Shown here: piece after piece, positions 14,761 through 21,985 of the stretch
How positions within the stretch are numbered: position 1 is the stretch's first letter
How the letters are laid out: each line of letters opens with the position of its first letter
Source of the DNA: CAZDYP01 sp964509505
GTDB lineage: Bacteria > Chloroflexota > Anaerolineae > JACRMK01
Assembly: GCA_964509505.1 (NCBI GenBank)
Contig: CAZDYP010000078.1
Span: forward strand, 1-21,985
Direction: 5' to 3'
Length of the DNA stretch: 21,985 nt
Notes under the pieces: model-generated
The model's database searches: none
Seen by the model: only the letters and a program-made list of their open reading frames with translations
Told to the model about the DNA's origin: nothing
Translations under genes and position numbers: made by a program

Positions 14761-15434
14761 TGCCGCCGACCAAGCCACAGCCGCGTTGGATATTTGCAGC
14801 AGGTTGCGAGCGTGAAACGCTCATCGCAGGTTTGCTTACGGTATTGGGCGCAAGTTTGTTGGCAGTGCGTCGCAATATAGCGATGGGCGTGTTAGGCATG
14901 TTGCTCGCCACACTCGGCAGCATCATTCTCTATTTTTTTCGTGATCCTGAACGCACACCGCCCGCTGACGAAAGCCTCATCATCTCGCCAGCCGATGGCA
15001 CAGTCGTCGCACTCGAAAACGCCCAGCAAGAGTTCATTGGCAACGCAATGCGCGTGAGCATCTTTCTCTCGTTGTTCGATGTGCATGTGAACCGTGCGCC
15101 ATTCACGGGGCGTGTGCGCTGGATTCGCTACGAAACGGGACAATTCGGACATGCGGGCAAAGCCGCTGCGTCCGAGTTGAATGAACGCAACACGCTTGCT
15201 ATTGAACGCGACGGTGTGAAAATCGTCGTCAGACAAATCGCGGGACTCGTCGCGCGGCGTATCGTGTGTTGGGCGCAGCCTGAGCAGACAGTGACACGCG
15301 GCGAGCGTTTCGGATTGATTAAGTTTGGCTCGCGCGTGGATGTGTTCATGCCCAGCGACGTGAAAATCCTCGTCCGCCTCGGCGAGCATGTGAAGGGTGG
15401 CGAGAGCGCCATCGCACAGCTGACCGTTCCGTAA
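14757..15434 (+). CDS. psd: Phosphatidylserine decarboxylase proenzyme, short type
   Basis: Psd decarboxylates phosphatidylserine to phosphatidylethanolamine. The 225-residue length fits the short bacterial/archaeal-type enzyme. Two hydrophobic segments (about 24-60) lie before FFRDPERTPP; the catalytic-domain motifs are SPADGTV (Asp80), DVHVNRAPFTG (His110), and the self-cleavage site KFGSRVDVF, where Ser192 would become the pyruvoyl group. The ATG overlaps the methyltransferase stop (ATGA); an adjacent ATG at 14760 is an alternative. With pssA downstream, the two consecutive steps CDP-DAG to PS to PE are encoded together. Confidence 0.93.
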   Translation: MMPPTKPQPRWIFAAGCERETLIAGLLTVLGASLLAVRRNIAMGVLGMLLATLGSIILYFFRDPERTPPADESLIISPADGTVVALENAQQEFIGNAMRVSIFLSLFDVHVNRAPFTGRVRWIRYETGQFGHAGKAAASELNERNTLAIERDGVKIVVRQIAGLVARRIVCWAQPEQTVTRGERFGLIKFGSRVDVFMPSDVKILVRLGEHVKGGESAIAQLTVP

Positions 15435-15446
15435 GCAGAGCGCCCC

Positions 15447-15546
15447 AACACAAAGTCATAAAGAACCACGAACGGCACAAAGGTTTTCTTTGTGGTCTAA
15501 GTCCGCTTTAGAGGATTGTGTTATCTTCACGTCTTCGGGTTGAGAA
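15447..15546. repeat. CACAAAG-type repeat between psd and pssA
   Basis: Forward iterations (ACACAAAG, CACGAACGG, CACAAAGG) change to inverted ones (CTTTGTGG, TTCACGTCTTCGGG). CACAAAG (15476-15482) and CTTTGTG (15488-15494) form a hairpin with loop GTTTT. The repeat occupies most of the 147-bp gap between the two genes. Confidence 0.7.
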
Positions 15547-15581
15547 CAAAATTACATAAGTTAGAGGACAACGGAGGTCGT

Positions 15582-16319
15582 ATGCCAATTGAAGCGCGCA
15601 AAAACATTCCGAATCTGGTGACGCTGTTGAGCTTAGCCTGCGCCTGCTGGGCGATTATCTTGATCATGGAGGGGCAGCTCTTTCTGGCGGGCACGTTGCT
15701 GTTGGCGACAACGTTGATGGATGGGCTCGACGGCGCACTGGCACGCCACCTCAATGTGAGCAGCGAGCTCGGCTTGCAGTTGGATAGTCTCGCCGATGTG
15801 GTTTGCTTCGGCGTTGGGCCCGCGATTCTGATGATTCAGTATTTGCGCGGCACACCTGTGCCTTGGCCCCTCGCTATTTTCAGCGGCTTGATTTTTCTGT
15901 TGAGCGGCGCATTTCGGCTCGCGCGCTTCAACGTGATGGCGCCCATCAAGACGAATCCCGACTCGACGGGCTTGCCTATCACAGGCGCGGGTGGCTTGCT
16001 CGTCTTGCTCATCTACTTGAACTATCAACACGGCCCCCTCACGATTCTGCCCGAATGGTTGCCGTTCATCGCCATCGCACTCTCCTTGTTGATGGTGAGC
16101 CGCATCCCCTTTCTCTCCAAATCGAGCAATCGCAAACTGACGATGGCAGGCATGCTCTTCTTCGTGTTCCTCGCCTTGTGCTACAATTTCCCCATCGCCG
16201 CGTTGATCGTGATGAGCGCGCATCTGTCGCATGGTCTGGTGCGCGCCTCGTATGGGCAGTGGCGGCGTTGGCGGCGAAGACACAAAACTATGCCAGCATT
16301 ACCAGAACAACAAACATGA
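15582..16319 (+). CDS. pssA: CDP-diacylglycerol-serine O-phosphatidyltransferase
   Basis: This integral membrane enzyme makes phosphatidylserine from CDP-diacylglycerol and serine. The 245 residues contain the CDP-alcohol phosphatidyltransferase signature DG-x2-AR-x8-G-x3-D-x3-D exactly at Asp50, Gly51, Ala54, Arg55, Gly64, Asp68 and Asp72. Several hydrophobic helices follow (GLIFLLSGAFRLARFNV, the GAGGLLVLLIYL region, ALIVMSAHL). The start KNIPNLVTLLSL is typical of PssA rather than PgsA. ATG 15582 has GGAGG five bases upstream; an upstream in-frame ATG at 15516 would begin in the repeat region. The C-terminus is Arg-rich and cytoplasmic. A strong terminator follows two bases after the stop. 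Confidence 0.93.
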   Translation: MPIEARKNIPNLVTLLSLACACWAIILIMEGQLFLAGTLLLATTLMDGLDGALARHLNVSSELGLQLDSLADVVCFGVGPAILMIQYLRGTPVPWPLAIFSGLIFLLSGAFRLARFNVMAPIKTNPDSTGLPITGAGGLLVLLIYLNYQHGPLTILPEWLPFIAIALSLLMVSRIPFLSKSSNRKLTMAGMLFFVFLALCYNFPIAALIVMSAHLSHGLVRASYGQWRRWRRRHKTMPALPEQQT

Positions 16320-16321
16320 CT

Positions 16322-16361
16322 AAAAGCCTCAGCCCCCGTTTAAGCGGGGGCTGAGGCTTTT
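16322..16361. terminator. Intrinsic terminator between convergent pssA and amine oxidase genes
   Basis: A perfect 17-bp stem (AAAAGCCTCAGCCCCCG and its complement) with loop TTTAAG. The A/T ends give a T run on either strand, so it can serve both converging transcripts. Confidence 0.92.
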
Positions 16362-16392
16362 GTCGAATGCTTGACTTCCCAACCTCGCACCT

Positions 16393-18309
16393 TCAGGGGT
16401 GATGGCAAGGCTTCGCCTCGCTTGGCGGCACGTCTAGCGTGGGATTGCGATCAAAGAAACCCGACGGTTTGAGCATGAAGCCAATCGTGCAAACAGGCAT
16501 GATGGGCCAATCTTCGAGGCGTGGCGTGTGGTTACTGCCGAGCGTGTACCACACGACCACATTCGTATCTTCAATGGAGCGATTCGCTTGCGTCCACTTG
16601 GGCAAGCCGTCGCCGCCGGGATGTTGATTCGGATAATCGCCCGCAGGGAATTTTTCGTCGTCGTGATACGGCGTGACCCACAGATGATGTCGCATGTAAC
16701 CCGCGCGCTTCGCCACACTGGATTCGGGCTGCGCGAACATCCGCACGTTGTCGCCGGGCAGCAGCTTGTATGCGACGGGTTGCCCCATGCGATTGCGCGA
16801 AGCGTGATTCACGATTTGCCAATAGCGCCCTGACAATGGCTCAATCAACTGTTGCGCCTCTTGCTCCGTTTGGAGTAACGTATGCTTCGCGTAGAATGCA
16901 TTGCCATACGGATTGCTCGGCCCCATCGGCTCCGCTTCAGTATGCACTTCATACACGGAGTTGGTAAGACCATCCACCATCATGTCCAAGCGCACGCTCA
17001 TATAGTGCTGATGATTCGGCGCGTAAACCTGTGGCGCGACGAGCGTGCCATACTTGGCGGTCGTATCGGGTGGCAACGCGCCAGTGCTGAGAATGCCCGT
17101 CAGTTTCACCTCGTATTCAATCGTGCCGTCTTGATAGAAGTACCAATAGTAACCGTAGTCGTAGTTGCCGACGGTGGCGATGAACGAGACAACCAAACGG
17201 CGCGAGCGACGCACTTCCTCTTTGTGTTTCCACAACACGCTGTAATCTTCTTCGTGCATACAAATCACGTTGGGCATGGGGATGAGGTTGCCCTGATGGT
17301 CGCACATCGCGCCATCGAAGTAGTAAATCTCGCCGAGACAATCGCAGCCAAGTTGCAACGAGTTCGCCAACAAGCCCATGCCATACTCACCCACGTCAAA
17401 TGCGTTCTTGCGATATTGGCTTGGGCTAGGGTCGCCATACGGCACGGTCATCTCCGCAAGCGACGCGCGATAGATGATGGGACGCACGCGCCCGCCGTCT
17501 GCATAGCCAATCGTATGCAACACCAACCCTTCGCGCTGCGTGAAGCCGACGCGAAAACTCCAGCGTTGCCACTTCACCTCATAGCCGTTCACCGTGAAGC
17601 TGGCGCCATGCGGTTGCACGATGTCGAGCGGCTTAATATCGTCGCGGAATTTGGGGATGTACTTCGTCGCATATTCTTCGGCGTTCAGGGGCACAGGCAC
17701 AACGCCGTAATCGTCGAGCCGCACGACTTTCTTCGCGTTCAAGTCCACGAGCGCGACGAGGTTCTCGATGGGATGCGCGTAATGGTTGTCGCCTGCTTCT
17801 GCGTGAACGTAGAGGATGGGGCGCGAGAGCCGTAGGGTGCGCTCCGCCTCATCCCCATAGTAGCCCGCCGACCACGCATCCACTTCGACCAAACTCAAAT
17901 CGCTAATGCCGCGCTTCTGCAGCGCTTCTTGAAAGCGTGGGTCAGCTTTCAAGATTTCGCCACACTCCGCATACTCGAGCATAAAGAGCGGCGGTTGCAC
18001 GTCGGGGATGTGCCTCCACTCGTTCACGCGCGCGTGCGTCAACGAGACGACGACCTCAGATGTTTTGCCATTGGCGTTGTCGAGCAACAGCGCAAACGCT
18101 TCGCGCTCCCACGTATCGCCAGTCTTGAAATTCAACACCACTTGTTTCGATGGTTCGCGCAACTCCACTTTGACGAAGCGCGTCGTTGCTGTGAACTGCT
18201 CATGCGCGCGCACGATAGCAACAGCTTGCGCCATCTCGTCGGGCGAGAGCAGGTCAAGCGGATGCGCGCAGCGCGTTTCGATTTTGCTCAGAAGGGTCTC
18301 GGTGGACAT
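16393..18309 (-). CDS. Copper amine oxidase (primary-amine oxidase, TPQ cofactor)
   Basis: The enzyme oxidises primary amines to aldehydes, releasing ammonia and H2O2. The 638 residues match the family length. The active-site set is complete: Tyr383 in GNYDY is the precursor of topaquinone, Asp305 in AFDVGEYG is the catalytic base, and His433 and His435 (HQH) with His594 (GSNHTPRLEDWPIMP) bind copper. C-terminal FFDRNPTLDVP is typical. No signal peptide is visible, so it is probably cytoplasmic. The start at 18309 has a GGAG upstream; longer in-frame starts run into the GMC gene. It lies 11 bp after the GMC oxidoreductase stop, in one operon. The substrate cannot be read from sequence. Confidence 0.95.
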   Translation of the reverse strand: MSTETLLSKIETRCAHPLDLLSPDEMAQAVAIVRAHEQFTATTRFVKVELREPSKQVVLNFKTGDTWEREAFALLLDNANGKTSEVVVSLTHARVNEWRHIPDVQPPLFMLEYAECGEILKADPRFQEALQKRGISDLSLVEVDAWSAGYYGDEAERTLRLSRPILYVHAEAGDNHYAHPIENLVALVDLNAKKVVRLDDYGVVPVPLNAEEYATKYIPKFRDDIKPLDIVQPHGASFTVNGYEVKWQRWSFRVGFTQREGLVLHTIGYADGGRVRPIIYRASLAEMTVPYGDPSPSQYRKNAFDVGEYGMGLLANSLQLGCDCLGEIYYFDGAMCDHQGNLIPMPNVICMHEEDYSVLWKHKEEVRRSRRLVVSFIATVGNYDYGYYWYFYQDGTIEYEVKLTGILSTGALPPDTTAKYGTLVAPQVYAPNHQHYMSVRLDMMVDGLTNSVYEVHTEAEPMGPSNPYGNAFYAKHTLLQTEQEAQQLIEPLSGRYWQIVNHASRNRMGQPVAYKLLPGDNVRMFAQPESSVAKRAGYMRHHLWVTPYHDDEKFPAGDYPNQHPGGDGLPKWTQANRSIEDTNVVVWYTLGSNHTPRLEDWPIMPVCTIGFMLKPSGFFDRNPTLDVPPSEAKPCHHP

Positions 18310-18320
18310 GGGTAAACTCC

Positions 18321-19895
18321 TCACATTCCTTTGCGGATGAAATCGGCTACACGCTCGCCAATCATAATCGTCGGCGCATTGGTGTTGCCGCCGACAAGCG
18401 TCGGCATGATCGAAGCGTCGGCGACGCGCAACCCTTCCACGCCATGCACACGCAAATGATCGTCCACCACCGCCAGCGGGTCGCGTCCCATCTTGCACGT
18501 GCCAACGGGATGATACAGCGTCTGAAAGTGTGCGCGAACGAAGTCGGCAATAGCTGCGTCGCTCGTCTTGTCCGAACCAGGCCATACTTCGTGGCTGCGA
18601 TAGGGGGTGAAGGCTTGCGCTTGCGCTATCTTGCGCGCGAGCTTAACGCCCTCGACCATCGTATTCAAATCGGCGCCGTCATCGGAAAAATAGTTGCCCT
18701 CGATTTTCGCGGGCGCAAGTGGATCGCTGGAACGCAATGTGATTTGCCCGCGACTCTGTGGATGTAACAACGTGACGCCCAACGTGAAGCCGTGTTCTTT
18801 GGGCGGGTTCTCGAAACCATGCTCCATGAAATAGACGGGCGCGAAATGGTATTGTAAATCGGGCATAGCGAGGTCTGGTTTCGTTTTGACGAAGCTGCCC
18901 GACTCGGCGATGTTGCTCGTCAGCGGACCTTTTTTGAATAACAAGAACTTCAACAAGTTGACGATGGTCTCGGCGCTCGCCAACGTGATGGGCTGCGCGC
19001 AACGATAGGTCACGGCGAAAGCAGGGTGGTCTTGCAGGTTTTGTCCGACACCGGGCAAATCCATCACGACATTAATGCCGTGCGCTTGCAACTGCGCTGC
19101 TGCGCCAATGCCGGACAACAATAACAATTGCGGCGAGTTGATCGCGCCGCCGCACACGATAACTTCTTTGTTGGCGCGCGCTTCTTTCGCTTCGCCATGC
19201 TGTTGATACGCCACACCGATGACCCGCTTGCCATCGAACAAGAGGCGCGTCGCTTGCGCGTGCGTGGTGACCACCAGGTTCGCGCGTGATCGCGCAGGTT
19301 TCAAATAGGCGACGGCGGTGCTGCAACGCTGCCCGTTCTTTTGTGTGACCTGATAGTAGCCCACGCCGTCTTGTTCTGCGCCATTGAAATCGGGATTGCG
19401 TGGAATGCCTAGCTCGATGCTCGCATCAATGAACGCCTGTGACAACGGGTTGGGATCGCGTAGCTCGGCGACGTTCAACGGACCTCCGACGCCGTGATAT
19501 TCAGATGCGCCGCGCTCTTGGTGCTGCGCTTTCTTGAAGTAGGGCAACACGTCGTTAAAGCTCCAGCCTTCGTTGCCCAGCGCTGCCCATTGGTCATAGT
19601 CGCGCCGATTGCCGCGAATATAAATCATCGCGTTGATCGAGCTCGAGCCGCCGAGCATCTTGCCGCGGGGCCAATAGAGTTTGCGATGGTTAGCGTGCGG
19701 TTCGGGTTCGGTGTAGTACGCCCAATCCACCTCACTCTTGAACAATTTGGAAAACGCGGCAGGCACATGAATTTCTTGCTTGGTGTCCTCGCCGCCCGCT
19801 TCGAGCAACAGCACCGAGCGCTGCGCGTCCTCGCTCAAGCGACTGGCGACGACACAGCCTGCCGACCCGCCGCCCACGACAACGTAATCGTACAT
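18321..19895 (-). CDS. GMC family FAD-dependent oxidoreductase (choline/alcohol dehydrogenase type)
   Basis: The 524 residues start with the FAD-binding motif YVVVGGGSAGCVVASRL and LLLEAGG, then carry the GMC signatures PRGKMLGGSSSINAMIYIRG and GGAINSPQLLLLSGIG, and the catalytic region YHPVGTCKMG...LRVADASIMPTLVGGNTNAPTIMIGERVAD. Members oxidise choline or other primary alcohols; the substrate is not determined here. The ATG at 19895 follows GGAGGAGGA. It precedes the amine oxidase by 11 bp, so the pair may act in one amine or alcohol degradation route. Upstream lies copy B of the 88-bp repeat. Confidence 0.94.
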   Translation of the reverse strand: MYDYVVVGGGSAGCVVASRLSEDAQRSVLLLEAGGEDTKQEIHVPAAFSKLFKSEVDWAYYTEPEPHANHRKLYWPRGKMLGGSSSINAMIYIRGNRRDYDQWAALGNEGWSFNDVLPYFKKAQHQERGASEYHGVGGPLNVAELRDPNPLSQAFIDASIELGIPRNPDFNGAEQDGVGYYQVTQKNGQRCSTAVAYLKPARSRANLVVTTHAQATRLLFDGKRVIGVAYQQHGEAKEARANKEVIVCGGAINSPQLLLLSGIGAAAQLQAHGINVVMDLPGVGQNLQDHPAFAVTYRCAQPITLASAETIVNLLKFLLFKKGPLTSNIAESGSFVKTKPDLAMPDLQYHFAPVYFMEHGFENPPKEHGFTLGVTLLHPQSRGQITLRSSDPLAPAKIEGNYFSDDGADLNTMVEGVKLARKIAQAQAFTPYRSHEVWPGSDKTSDAAIADFVRAHFQTLYHPVGTCKMGRDPLAVVDDHLRVHGVEGLRVADASIMPTLVGGNTNAPTIMIGERVADFIRKGM

Positions 19896-19994
19896 GATTC
19901 TTCCTCCTCCTTGAGTTGGGTAAACGAGGAAGCGAGGAAAACGCTCTTGCCCGCTCCCACCGTACTACTTTTTGAAACTTCAGGGTCTCCTGAC

Positions 19995-20082
19995 TTTAGT
20001 GTGGAATGCTCGCGCGGGACTCCCGGTGGTCGCACCTCCCGCGCTCGGGCGGTGGCTATGACCATCCACCACGAGCGTTCTA
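19995..20082 (-). repeat. 88-bp structured dispersed repeat, copy B
   Basis: Inverted relative to copy A, with 8 mismatches. Read on the minus strand, hairpin 1 is GTGGTGG with CCACCGC (a G-T wobble) and hairpin 2 is GCGCGGGA with TCCCGCGC, a compensatory pair change relative to copy A. It lies in the 253-bp gap between the GMC gene and the lectin-like gene; the rest of that gap shows nothing recognisable. Confidence 0.88.
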
Positions 20083-20148
20083 CGGCAAAGCCAGCAGAGC
20101 CAAACTTCATGAGTGCATCGCTGAAATTTTTGAAGCTGTGCTGTGCTA

Positions 20149-21462
20149 TCACTGCCACGCGAACCAGTCCAATTGCAAACTTTGCGCCCATGTTCTGTCG
20201 CCATCTTCTGCGCGTCTCACATTGACGACAAAGTAGGTTGTCGTGATGTAGCGGGTTGAAGCCACAAACATATCGTCGTTGTTCTCGCCTCGTGGCGTGA
20301 CGATAACTCTGGGCGCCGTTACAAAGGGCGACGTAAACATGACGGTGTAAACATTCGTGCCTGTGATGCCAGTTCCAAGCGTCATCGTTCCCGCTTGGAT
20401 ATTCGCGAATGGCGTCCCGCTGCTGCTGACTCGCACACCGTTGCTATCCACTCGCAGCCTTTCGTTGTTTCCAGCTAAAAACGTCAATGTATTTGTGGTC
20501 TCTCTCCGAATGGCAATATCCGTGCTGATAGCTCCGCCCGGCCCCATCTCAAGTGTCATCGAAGGATAGGAGTTCAAGCGGAACAGCGGTTGAGTATCGC
20601 CTGCAACGAATCCTTCAAAGTGAGAGCCCACGGTCGGCTTAACCGAAGCGACGATGCCTTTCTTATCGAATTCAAACACACTGCGTTCAGTGGTGGTGTC
20701 ATCTGCATAGAGGATTCTAAATTTCGGATCAGTGTCAAGGTATCCGCCTTCGACTATTCTCCCCAACGAAAATGTTGGGTTGGTGATAGCTTGGCCGTTC
20801 ATCGCGTCAGTAAAAACAACGCCGCGTTTTACGATTAACGCTCGCTCACTGGAAGAATCAATAAGGATGTTTCCATCCGCAAGATGGAGCTTTTCGCCGG
20901 GCGTGGGTGCGCCAATCCCCACATTGCCGCTGGGGTAGTACACACTGCTGCCCATTGTCACCCAGGGCGCTGCTGAAAATAGCGCGTAGGGAGCGGCTGT
21001 CATTGGTTGACGCCCCAGAGCGACGAAAGCCAGATCACCACTACACTTCACTTGAAGGTCCAGCCAACGCGCTTCTCCATTGAAAGCATTTGCGCCAAAT
21101 TCATTGCTGGCGTTCAGTCGCGCAGTAAAAAGTCCATGGGTGACTGTGATGGGGTTGAGCGTTTGTGTAATGCCAACCGGTGTCCCGCCGCTTGGGGCAT
21201 CCCACAAACTGAATTGCATCGCGCAAGCATCGTTGATGAGCATCCCCATTTTTTTCAATTGTCCTTGATACGTGAACGCTGTGCCTAGCGGATTGCTTTG
21301 GACGCTTTGGGGCTTTGGTCCTTGCGCGGTGACGGCAGCTGCGCCGAGAAACATTCCAACAACCAGCGCAGCGCCAATGCCCATGCCCATACCCAAGGTC
21401 AGCAAAACGAAGAGCAAAAGTTTGCGGTTCATTGGGTGCTGCGCCACAAAATCTTTTGGCAT
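20149..21462 (-). CDS. Exported protein with tail-fibre-like middle and H-type-lectin-like C-terminus
   Basis: The 437-residue protein begins with a membrane segment (about 14-45: LLLFVLLTLGMGMGIGAALVVGMF), so it is exported or anchored. Residues after about 58 read GTAFTYQGQLKKMG...FSLWDAPSGGTPVG...GLFTARLN, a module common in large surface proteins of environmental bacteria. YPSGNVGIGAPTPGEKLHLADGN resembles phage tail-spike type repeats. The C-terminal ~75 residues (VMFTSPFVTAPRVIVTPRGEN...YFVVNVRR...LDWFAWQ) resemble an H-type lectin domain, which suggests carbohydrate binding. The start at 21462 follows AAGGAGGAG. Function is inferred only from domains. Confidence 0.75.
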   Translation of the reverse strand: MPKDFVAQHPMNRKLLLFVLLTLGMGMGIGAALVVGMFLGAAAVTAQGPKPQSVQSNPLGTAFTYQGQLKKMGMLINDACAMQFSLWDAPSGGTPVGITQTLNPITVTHGLFTARLNASNEFGANAFNGEARWLDLQVKCSGDLAFVALGRQPMTAAPYALFSAAPWVTMGSSVYYPSGNVGIGAPTPGEKLHLADGNILIDSSSERALIVKRGVVFTDAMNGQAITNPTFSLGRIVEGGYLDTDPKFRILYADDTTTERSVFEFDKKGIVASVKPTVGSHFEGFVAGDTQPLFRLNSYPSMTLEMGPGGAISTDIAIRRETTNTLTFLAGNNERLRVDSNGVRVSSSGTPFANIQAGTMTLGTGITGTNVYTVMFTSPFVTAPRVIVTPRGENNDDMFVASTRYITTTYFVVNVRRAEDGDRTWAQSLQLDWFAWQ

Positions 21463-21506
21463 GATCTCCTCCTTACTCACCCTGTAATGGAGCTGGGTGC
21501 GGCGGG

Positions 21507-21536
21507 AGTATATCTGATGGCGCGAAGGCATGTCAA
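21507..21536 (-). promoter_or_regulatory. Promoter for the lectin-like gene
   Basis: On the minus strand a perfect TTGACA (21531-21536), an 18-bp spacer and TATACT (21507-21512), about 45 bp upstream of the ATG. Confidence 0.7.
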
Positions 21537-21559
21537 AATTTTGCGGCGTGGAGTATAAT
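21530..21559 (+). promoter_or_regulatory. Candidate promoter for the DUF2330 gene
   Basis: TATAAT at 21554-21559 with ATGTCA (4 of 6) 18 bp upstream. Its -35 overlaps the -35 of the opposing promoter. The leader to the ATG at 21672 would be about 105 bases. Confidence 0.5.
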
Positions 21560-21671
21560 CAAGCTGTTCAATCAGGACGGGAACTTTTTACAGCATTGTA
21601 TCGTCCATTGGTCAAGCCAGCGCTGCAAGGCAGCGATTGGCTGTCTCTGATTTTCACAAGGAGGGGTTCTC

Positions 21672-21985
21672 ATGCGAACAATCAAATATCTGTGCGGTTT
21701 CAGTGTGTGGCTGGCGTTGCTGGCTGTGTCGCCAGCGACGGGCGCGAGTGCGTGCGGCGGCTTCTTCTGCACAAATGTGCCTGTGGACCAAGCGGCGGAA
21801 CGCATCATCTTCGCGGTGAACGACGACGGCACGATTGATGCGTTTGTGCAAATCAATTACACCGGCAGCCCCGATGCGTTTGCGTGGGTGGTGCCGGTGC
21901 CGAATCCGCCCAAACTCGACACGGCAACGATGGCGATGCTCCGCGAATTAGATCGGCTCACCCAACCAGTCTATATGGCGCCGCC
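21672..21985 (+). CDS. DUF2330 domain-containing exported protein, 5' part
   Basis: The visible 104 residues start with a signal peptide (MRTIKYLCGFSVWLALLAVSPATGASA) followed by CGGFFCTNVPVDQAAERIIFAVNDDGTIDAFVQINYTGSPDAFAWVVPVP, the characteristic start of DUF2330 proteins. Two cysteines follow the cleavage region. AAGGAGG lies upstream of the ATG. Function of the family is unknown; export and surface location are likely. The gene runs off the right edge. Confidence 0.88.
   Translation, partial: MRTIKYLCGFSVWLALLAVSPATGASACGGFFCTNVPVDQAAERIIFAVNDDGTIDAFVQINYTGSPDAFAWVVPVPNPPKLDTATMAMLRELDRLTQPVYMAP

Noticed and set aside
15633..16283. Long minus-strand frame opposite pssA
   Set aside because: The translation is His/Gln/Glu-rich and without family motifs; the plus strand carries the exact CDP-alcohol phosphatidyltransferase signature.
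16322..16361. Strong palindrome as an IS end
   Set aside because: It lies two bases after the pssA stop between convergent genes, has A/T tails and no transposase nearby, so it is best read as a terminator.
16882..17835. Long plus-strand frame opposite the amine oxidase
   Set aside because: It is antisense to a gene with all TPQ and copper residues and its translation shows no recognisable domain.
1..21985. tRNA or rRNA genes
   Set aside because: No stretch with tRNA-like arms and T-loop sequence or rRNA signatures was recognised by eye; a covariance search would settle it.

Overview
The window looks like a draft-genome contig from a Chloroflexota-like bacterium. That placement is an inference from gene content and the abundance of short repeats; there is no rRNA marker here. 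Base composition is moderately GC-rich. One run of 100 N (3472-3571) lies inside a tandem repeat, so it is an assembly placeholder and not a measured distance.

Layout. (1) 1-1530, plus strand: the 3' end of an N-acetylglucosamine kinase-like gene overlapping nagA, followed by a 51-bp tandem duplication of the nagA tail. (2) 1588-13877, minus strand: a purine biosynthesis cluster of about 12 kb, read from high to low coordinates as purL (with PurS-like N-terminal domains), purQ, purC, purE (class II type), a GIY-YIG/DUF4357 gene, purF, purD, a GxxExxY nuclease-fold domain, purM and purN. With PRPP as input it covers PurF, PurD, PurN, PurL/PurQ, PurM, PurE and PurC, that is, all steps to SAICAR. 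purB and purH are not in the window. (3) 14182-16319, plus strand, divergent from the purine cluster: a phospholipid-type methyltransferase, phosphatidylserine decarboxylase and phosphatidylserine synthase. Together these suggest PE synthesis and possibly its N-methylation. The block ends at a 17-bp-stem terminator. (4) 16393-19895, minus strand: GMC oxidoreductase followed by copper amine oxidase. (5) 20149-21462, minus strand: an exported protein with a lectin-like C-terminus, divergent from the start of a DUF2330 gene at the right edge.

The striking feature is how densely repeats have invaded the purine cluster, including the coding sequences of conserved enzymes, while staying in frame. 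There are (a) 7-bp-period tandem repeats in purN, purM, purD, purQ and purL; (b) 45-bp (15-residue) arrays in purD and between the GxxExxY domain and purM; (c) a perfect 31-bp palindrome inside purM; (d) CACAAAG-type repeats at gene ends; and (e) an 88-bp structured intergenic element present twice, about 10 kb apart, whose stem differences preserve pairing.

Two further points deserve attention. The phase of the 45-bp array on both sides of the gap predicts that the GxxExxY domain and PurM form one continuous reading frame. A 24-bp fossil of the purF 5' end, differing only at two synonymous positions over the matched core, lies between purF and the GIY-YIG gene.
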